Program-made: the position numbers and the translations under genes | The notes under the pieces: generated by a model | The model's input: only the letters and a program-made list of their open reading frames with translations | Databases searched by the model: none | What the model was told of the DNA's origin: nothing | Source of the DNA: Clavelina lepadiformis | Lineage: Eukaryota > Chordata > Ascidiacea > Aplousobranchia > Clavelinidae | Assembly (NCBI RefSeq): GCF_947623445.1 | Contig: NC_135243.1 | Location: 2,978,501 to 3,042,500 of the forward strand | Length of the DNA: 64,000 nt | Direction: 5' to 3' | Shown here: positions 57,895 through 64,000 of the stretch, piece by piece | Layout of the letters: each line of letters opens with the position of its first letter | How positions within the stretch are numbered: the stretch's first letter is position 1

Positions 57895-60107
57895 TTATAG
57901 TCAAGTGGGGCAAAAAAATGCAAAATTGACAAACTTTTGATTTTCTCGCTAAAAAATGGGCCAAAAAGTCAAGTTTTACCCTCTATTGATCAATATTAAT
58001 ATTCCATTGATGTATCCAAAAAATTGGAGCATTATGTTTATTCTTTTTATTTTTATCGAATATTTTGTGTTGCTTTTTTTTCCCCAGTGTTTGGGGCAAT
58101 AAAAACCATGCTCGGGGTAAAAAAAAACAATCAATTTCAACAGCAAATTTTGTTTATTAAAAGCAACACAAAGCAGAAGAAATAGCAATATATACAGATG
58201 AGGATGAAACTGTAACATCTTGTTCAAACAAACAAAAAAGTTTATGCATTATGAAGTCCATATTTGCTTAGGAACACAAATTTTTCTTTCACTTCCTCTT
58301 CTTCGGCAAAACCAAAATATGATTTTGCACGTCCGACAGAAGTTAACACTGCGGTTGAAGGACCCCAAAAACAATTTTCAACGGTGACTATATCTATGTC
58401 TTCCTTTGTTTGCCAGTCCCAATACACTGCATCTTCTGAAGTTGATTTCTTGTCCCAAAACTTAAATTCAGCTTGCTCAATCTTTCCATCAACCTCGTCT
58501 CTGAAGACCTTCAGAAGTTTTCCCCAATAATATGTTTTTGGCTTCTCCCAAAACACTGCAAAGTACTTTCCAACTTCCTTTTTGTTTATTTCCAATTTAA
58601 ATGTTCTCTTTTCTTTCTTCTGTTCGTTTACACTTTCTTCAGTTACATCTCTTCTCTCTTCCTCTACATCTTCCATTCTAACAACTGTGTCTTCTCTTGT
58701 TTTGTCATTCATTTCTTCAGATTCATCGTCAGACTCTTCTACCATCTCATCCTCTGTATCTACTCTCCTCATATCTTCATCCATTTGTCTTTGAATTTCC
58801 CGCTCCATCCTTCTTTCTATTTCTTCCTTCTCCTCCAAGTCCAGTGAATTTATTTCTTCATCTTCGTCTGCGTTCCTTTTCCTTCTCCCAGCTTTTCTCT
58901 TTTTTGCAATTGTTCCATTTGCTTCAAAGTTTTCAACTTGCTCGTTAAATTCTTCATTTGTTAAAATGCTTCCATTCATCTTCACTCTTTTTTCTTTTTT
59001 TCTTCTTGTCATTTGTTTGTCGTCCCCTTGATTTTAACACACTTTCTATCGAAACCGATTCATCTTTTGACACAAGCCGTATTTCATACTTCATCCCTTC
59101 GGGAGCGTGAAGTTGCAACTCATTGATGATGTCCTTTGTTGTTCTGATCCGTGATTGTACTGTGGTGCTCGTCGACGGTGTGGAAACAGCTTAAATGTTG
59201 CGGATTGATGAGGTGGATGGCATTTCTTCCACATTACTTGACCATTCAGTTTCCTGTGGACTGGTCTTTTCCAAAATTGGATTGCCTTCTTCATCTTTTG
59301 GAGAAACACAATGCTACCAGGACTGGTTAAACTACTACTGAACAGAGACTTCTGAAACTGGTAAATGCTTACAAGAAGGTTAAGCTTTTGAATAGCTATT
59401 TGGCAGGAGTTCAACAAAGTGGAATGGTACATAAATCAATTAACTACAAAGAACAACACAAAATGATTGGAGAGTAAAACTTAACGCTTAACTTCACTCG
59501 CTTAACTTAATTTCAAATGAATCATCAGTACATTAGGATTAATGTATTTACTAGAGATCAGGAAACTGAGACAATGCAAGTAAAGCATTAAAGTGCTAGT
59601 TTAATTCCTTATAGCAACCAAAATCGTTCTAAAATGAAACTTATTAAAGATGGGGTAAAAAAAAACAAGCACTGGGAAAATAAAAACAACTGTCTTTTTT
59701 TGCCCCAACACATTGTGTAGTTTTGGGGTAAAAAAAGACAACATAGAATAGAATGAAAGGTTAACAGCAATCAAAATTGAAGTACTGGAGTACAATCATA
59801 CTAAAATATCATGTAGATACACATAAAAAGATTGTGATTTTTAACCATCGTTTTCGATCCACAAAAAGTTTAGTAAAGAGCAAAAAAAGTTTTTTTGGAC
59901 CGTTTTTGGGTCAATTTAGTGATTTGCATAGTTCCTGAAGAGTACTTACCTCTAGACCTGTATTGTATGTTAAAAAACTATGCAAATAAATGATGTTTCT
60001 AACCATGCAAAGCTTTTTCAAAAAAATAATTCTTAGGGGGAGTTGGGGGGGCTGTTCTTTTTTACCCCAAGTACCCCTATGTTTTTTTTTGCCCCAACTG
60101 ACTATAA
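57895..60107 (-). mobile_element. 2.2-kb terminal-inverted-repeat element, unassigned superfamily
   Basis: Left end TTATAGTCAAGTGGGGCAAA and the inverse of the right end TTATAGTCAGTTGGGGCAAA are inverted repeats, followed on both sides by G- and A-rich tracts. Copies A and B read uninterrupted at the site (TTTTGAACGTAAACTTTAAT), so this is an insertion into copy C. TSD is either TA or absorbed into the palindromic end. It carries the 256-codon frame at 59012-58242 and further open sequence upstream. Internal GGGGTAAAAAAAA and TTTTTTGCCCCAA motifs repeat the end composition. I cannot place it in a superfamily. Confidence 0.75.
58242..59012 (-). CDS. Transposon-borne acidic protein with a Tudor/SH3-like C-terminal module
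   Basis: 256 intact codons within the 2.2-kb element. Residues 1-20 are basic (MTRRKKEKRVK), about 40-50 form an NLS-like KKRKAGRRKR, and about 50-135 are highly charged and acidic, probably coiled coil (DEEINSLDLEEKEEIERRME). Residues 150-256 form a compact aromatic module: GKYFAVFWEKPKTYYWGKLL, FKFWDKK, AVYWDWQTKEDI, VENCFWGP, and an end KSYFGFAEEEEVKEKF. The Y-A-V-(F/Y)-W...Y-W-G-K-L pattern resembles small beta-barrel (Tudor/chromo/SH3-like) domains at the ends of many transposon proteins; this is inference. Upstream (about 59270-59020), another frame reads IINELQLHAPEGMKYEIRLV and VSIESVLKSRGRQTNDKKKK, perhaps a 5' exon or a part lost to a frameshift. No transposase catalytic domain seen. 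Confidence 0.55.
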   Translation of the reverse strand: MTRRKKEKRVKMNGSILTNEEFNEQVENFEANGTIAKKRKAGRRKRNADEDEEINSLDLEEKEEIERRMEREIQRQMDEDMRRVDTEDEMVEESDDESEEMNDKTREDTVVRMEDVEEERRDVTEESVNEQKKEKRTFKLEINKKEVGKYFAVFWEKPKTYYWGKLLKVFRDEVDGKIEQAEFKFWDKKSTSEDAVYWDWQTKEDIDIVTVENCFWGPSTAVLTSVGRAKSYFGFAEEEEVKEKFVFLSKYGLHNA

Positions 60108-62639
60108 TTTGTAAAAGTTAAAAAGGTAAAAAATCTCAAAAACGATCGAAAGAACACAAGATAGTAAAAACAACATATACACAAAAATAAAACGAAGCAT
60201 TTAGAGTCCAAACAACACATACTAGCACATATCGGCACATTGAAATAAAAACAAACTTTGTCTTGATGTTGATATTAACAGGAAAATTTGTGCCATTGTT
60301 GAAGTTTTGCTTTAATTTAAGATTTGAAAATAAAATACCTGCGGTGCTTGTATGGTGACACCAGCTGTAGTAGACTTGAACACATGCTCATATTCCCCGT
60401 CGTATCGACTTACATCTGTTGATGTTCCTGTGTAAATAGTGTCATAAATTTCATCACAATTTAAGTATTTGCATGTCACAAAATCATTCTTTATAACGGA
60501 ACAAAGAACTGGTCAGGATATTCACAAATTCTATAAACAAGTGTCCGGCCACGCGGCCACAACACCAAGCACTGGAATAAATGGTTGGGATACCACGATG
60601 ACAACACAAGGACATAACTTACGTAATCTTATTAATATTTATTTAGCCTGTGCATGCATGCAACGTACATGCTCATACTGATACTGGATATATTAGCGGC
60701 ACCATACCTCTCATGTTGTACCCAAATGCTATGTTGGTCTTCAAATGACGTCATAGCGTACCAAATAACGCCACCTGCTGGGCCGGATAATATTGCTCTA
60801 TTTCCATCGAACCTGAGCATTGAGGAGTGTGAGATGTTGTATTTTATATCAGAAGACGTAAACATTTGATGAATCTTTTCCAACTCAAGGGCTGTTTGAG
60901 TGTTGAGTTTTTACAGGCGGGCCAGATCATAGGCACAAACGATGTCATAATTAGTTGGAGCTGTTACTTGCTCCTATATCTACGTTCCTCAATCTACAAC
61001 ACAGTTTGCAATGATAGGTGTCAATTTGTTGGTAGCTTGCTTATCGCTGATTTAAATGAATATGACGATCTGTTGTTATACTTCATGTTAATATAATAAT
61101 ATAATCACAGCCTTACGAACAAACTTACTTATCAATAGGAGTGAGGCCACCATCAGACTGCATAAAGAGCGAGTTGATGTCTATGTTGCTGACGTCAGAC
61201 TGAAAGCTTCTATATATGCTTTAACTCACAGTGTGAGGTAGGCATCTACGCATGCAGCGAAGTCGTGCGAGACAATCTTGACCATGGACTTGAGATGATA
61301 GTTAAGACTTGTTTAAATCTCATCTCCATGGCAATCTTTTTAACTGCTACTTCATACTCGGAAAAGCTGCATACATAGACATCTGATGTCACAGTTGAAC
61401 GTTAAAAATATTAAATTAAACTTGATTATGCAATAGCATAATTACTAATCAATGTATAAAGACAATAGACCAGCATCACAAAGTGAACAATAACCATTAA
61501 CCAAACAATCGATGATGCAAAGTTTTGCGACGACAACTTAAAGCAATCGAGCTTAAACAAGACTCAAACTCAGCATTCTTTTACTTTTGCTGCCAAACAA
61601 AGCAAAACAGTTGTAAGCACCAAAACATATGCATTGCCAAGCTGTATGTAATTTCAATCTAACAACAGCATAGACTCACATGTATGAATGCATGACAGCA
61701 TCAAACAAATAAACTACTATAATTACGCACAGAAGTGAGGCTTACTTTAGCTCTTGCCTGACACTAACATAAGCGTAGGTGCAGTTCTACAACCAACAGA
61801 AAACTAGGATATAATTAGGAATAGGAAAGCAGATCAAAAAGGTTAAGAACCGCTGCTTTAAATCAAAGTGAAAAGTGATAATAAACTCAACTCTGACGAA
61901 ATATTAAACACCATGAAAACTATAAAATAAGCAAAGACGAAAAATACAAAACCCACATTTAAAGTCACCAGTAGGTAGTAGCTTAATACAACTGCATTGT
62001 CAACTGGAAATATCAGAGTTAATAAACTTACGAGGTCCAACATTTTTGGTCTTGATTGGTTTCCAAGAGGATCTCTCCAGCCCTCAGTGAGAGCAAGTGC
62101 CATTCTCTCATCTTTCCTCTCGAGGAGAAAATTTGTGGCAACGGTCGTTCCCATCCGGATGAAATCGATCTTAATCAAGTGGAGTGATTAACGCATTATA
62201 ATTTTCAACTCTTCAAAACAAAAATAAACTATGTACACATAATTAGGTGGTCTATAGATTTAAACAGCATTTCATAGCAGTGGTTTTAGCCAAGTTGACA
62301 AATGGTTAAACTTGTGGAGATGATGAGAAACTAACATTAATTAGAGACAAACTTACAGGCATATTTGTAATTAAGCACCAACAATAAAATCAAACTACAT
62401 TTGATAATAATATTTTTAGCCTCGTCAACAAAGCAACAAATTAAACTTGAAGCAACAATGAGAAATAAAATTATTCACAAAATTATGATAATATTTATGT
62501 TTATTTTTGTAACATACCTTTTCCATAATGCTTCGAATTCCTTCCCTGGGAGCATGACAGTAATTTTGTGGATCGACAGACAACAGCTTCATCACTTCGA
62601 CGCATAGGTCAGTCAATTGGCAGATCTGTGAACTACTTC

Positions 62640-63630
62640 TGCTGCAATTGCAATGAATGCTTTCAATATCGATAATGAAGTTAGGACTAGCATTTTTCAT
62701 GTCTAGGCTATGTAGCATAGGCCTAGGCCTACTACACTGGAAAAAAAGTGACCGTCATCAGTCCAAAATTTTTATCATTGACTATTAAGACGTTGATTTC
62801 GTTGAAAAAACATTGCCCATACCTTATTGTGATCCAAGTAATACCCATAAATCTGCCTACATACAGTTTGCAACTCCTTTTTATGGCTGACTAGGCCTAC
62901 GCACCACCGATGCACTGGAAACAATGATGGCTACAACTAAAACCCATTATACGATGTGATTGGCATTTACTTCGTTATATGCGAAAGACTAGTGGCTTAA
63001 TCTCATTCGTGCCATGTAATATACGAAGCCACTTGACACAGTCAGAGTTTCTTACCTAACTGTTACCTTGCTTGCTGTTCTTGCTGTTACCTCGATAAAT
63101 ATCACATTAATATTGAGATGGTGACATTTCGTCACTGTTTAATTCAAAACCTTCCTTAGAATCCTTATCCATGCAATGCCGTAATTTTATGAACTTTGTT
63201 ACTAGATGCAAGGTTAAACAAGGTCGAAACAACTTAAAAGTAATCCTGTGTAAGTACAATAGGCAGACATTTAATACAAATTTCATTACGGTAATTACTT
63301 TCCTCGAAATATAAAGACCTTTTTTTAACAATCAGGGAATGCTAACGTGCACAAGTGCTACGATTCTTTGATTTATTTTTTACATAAAAACACGGCATTT
63401 ATGCTAACAATCACAACGAATACGTTCAAGATAACCTTAATTTAAGCTAAAATATGTGGTTCCTAACTATATAATAACAAATGTTATGCACATTGTTAGA
63501 ACAAATTCAAACAGAATTACAATAAAACAATCCCACTAATATCGATTATTTGAGGACTTAAAATTTTACTGTTCAACTTGTAAAATGGAAAATCCTGTAT
63601 ACTTATAACATGTAAATATTTAATTTCAAA
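62640..63630. other. Region upstream of OPLAH copy C
   Basis: Homologous to 36.81-38.09 kb. No first OPLAH exon (which should carry the FAIDRGGTFTD-type motif) could be found on either strand. No other gene recognised. Confidence 0.35.
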
Positions 63631-63633
63631 CAG

Positions 63634-64000
63634 TTAACTTTTTGCAATGCTGTAAGCATTTAGGGCCTCGTCCTCTGGAATCACTACATACTTTCTAACA
63701 AGAGAAACGTACATAGTTTCACACAACATTACCAATTCTAGTCTCCCAAAATCAGGAAGACCATCTTGAACATATGTAGCAACAAAACACCGAATGTTAC
63801 ATTATGTACCGTAAATTTCTATCCATCGAAAGTACGAACGATTGTGTGGCATGACGCTGAGAAAAGTCAGCACATCGGCAGAAAAATTGTTAAACAGAAG
63901 AACTTTTGGTCCCAGAGTATACTTGGATGCAAATAAATTTTCGTCCTGCAACAGCATACAGAGGTGACGTTGGTGCTTTTCCGCCAAAAACTTTTGGGTG
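63634..64000 (-). pseudogene. 3' end of an unrecognised gene, continues off window
   Basis: Minus frame from the right edge: FLAEKHQRHLCMLLQDENLF, KYTLGPKVLLFNNFSADVL, PHNRSYFRWIEIYGT, then TAA, then in the same frame RCFVATYVQDGLPDFGRLEL, RKYVVIPEDEALNAYSIAKS and TAA at 63636-63634. The part after the first TAA is conserved with copy A, so it was coding. Either the gene is broken by the TAA or an intron or an alternative splice removes it. I do not recognise the family. Confidence 0.5.

Larger units (their letters stand above)
56061..62630 (-). pseudogene. OPLAH: 5-oxoprolinase (OPLAH) pseudogene, copy C
   Basis: Most complete copy of the N-terminal half. Exons (minus): about 62630-62518 (VEVMKLLSVDPQNY); about 62205-62032 ([18 protein letters not shown]); about 61372-61230 (EYEVAVKKIAMEMRF, then after a frame change VKIVSHDFAACVDAYLT); about 61205-61129 (LFMQSDGGLTPID); 60812-60708 (ILSGPAGGV); 60427-60339 ([20 protein letters not shown]); 57774-57597 (LDIDTVAA, PES.EAHPGPTCY); about 56640-56534 (HGPTIIIDKNSTISVE); 56269-56061 ([20 protein letters not shown]). 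Lesions: TAA before KIDFIRMG, loss of about three codons after TEGWRD, frameshifts in the SGPAGGV and 57.7-kb exons, TGA in CY.KG, TAG in LDF.C. No exon 1 and no HyuB after the 56.1-kb exon. An LTR relic and a 2.2-kb transposon sit in its introns. Confidence 0.85.

Noticed and set aside
58473-58948. Plus-strand Ser/Phe-rich frames
   Set aside because: Shadow of the acidic, Glu/Lys-rich minus-strand protein of the 2.2-kb element.

Overview
This is a eukaryotic, almost certainly metazoan, window. It is AT-rich, genes are split into many short exons with GT-AG introns, most introns are a few hundred bases, and it is full of DNA transposons, LINE and LTR relics. It encodes a TIR-NACHT-LRR immune receptor and 5-oxoprolinase (OPLAH) exons of animal type. 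A marine invertebrate deuterostome, perhaps an ascidian tunicate, fits the compact introns and the NLR repertoire, but the species is inferred and not shown by the sequence.

Layout. (1) 0-11.5 kb, minus strand: one NLR-type gene, rebuilt here from eleven exons (11473 down to 6803), with a Gln/His-rich N-terminus, a TIR domain, a NACHT NTPase and a probable winged-helix part. A leucine-rich-repeat (LRR) exon at 144-404 is probably its downstream part. (2) 11.6-21 kb: accessory DNA with a degenerate GC-richer minisatellite (11.69-12.49 kb), a complete small hAT transposon with 8-bp target duplications (15130-16128), and a decayed LINE reverse transcriptase (16.44-17.33 kb). (3) 21.2-52.7 kb: a head-to-tail segmental duplication with a ~17.3-17.5 kb unit (copy A about 21.17-38.46 kb, copy B about 38.48-52.74 kb). 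Each unit carries a tRNA-like SINE, two orphan NLR LRR exons, a broken copy of a multi-copy invertebrate gene family, and a broken OPLAH gene. (4) 52.7-64 kb: two further partial OPLAH copies (D, 52.74-55.35 kb; C, 56.06-62.63 kb), interrupted by a dead pogo/Tigger transposase, an LTR relic and a 2.2-kb terminal-inverted-repeat element with a 256-codon open frame. The 3' end of an unrecognised gene lies at the right edge.

Main reading: all four OPLAH copies are damaged. Several lesions (frameshifts in the HyuA part, large internal deletions in the HyuB part) are shared between copies, so the locus was probably already inactive before it was duplicated. Transposon insertions present or absent in individual copies give a relative history of the duplications. 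About 4.4 kb inside the A/B repeat is almost identical with no indel, unlike its flanks, which suggests recent gene conversion or an assembly artefact. The only gene here that looks intact is the TIR-NACHT-LRR receptor. OPLAH family comparisons are from memory of the conserved protein, not from a database search.
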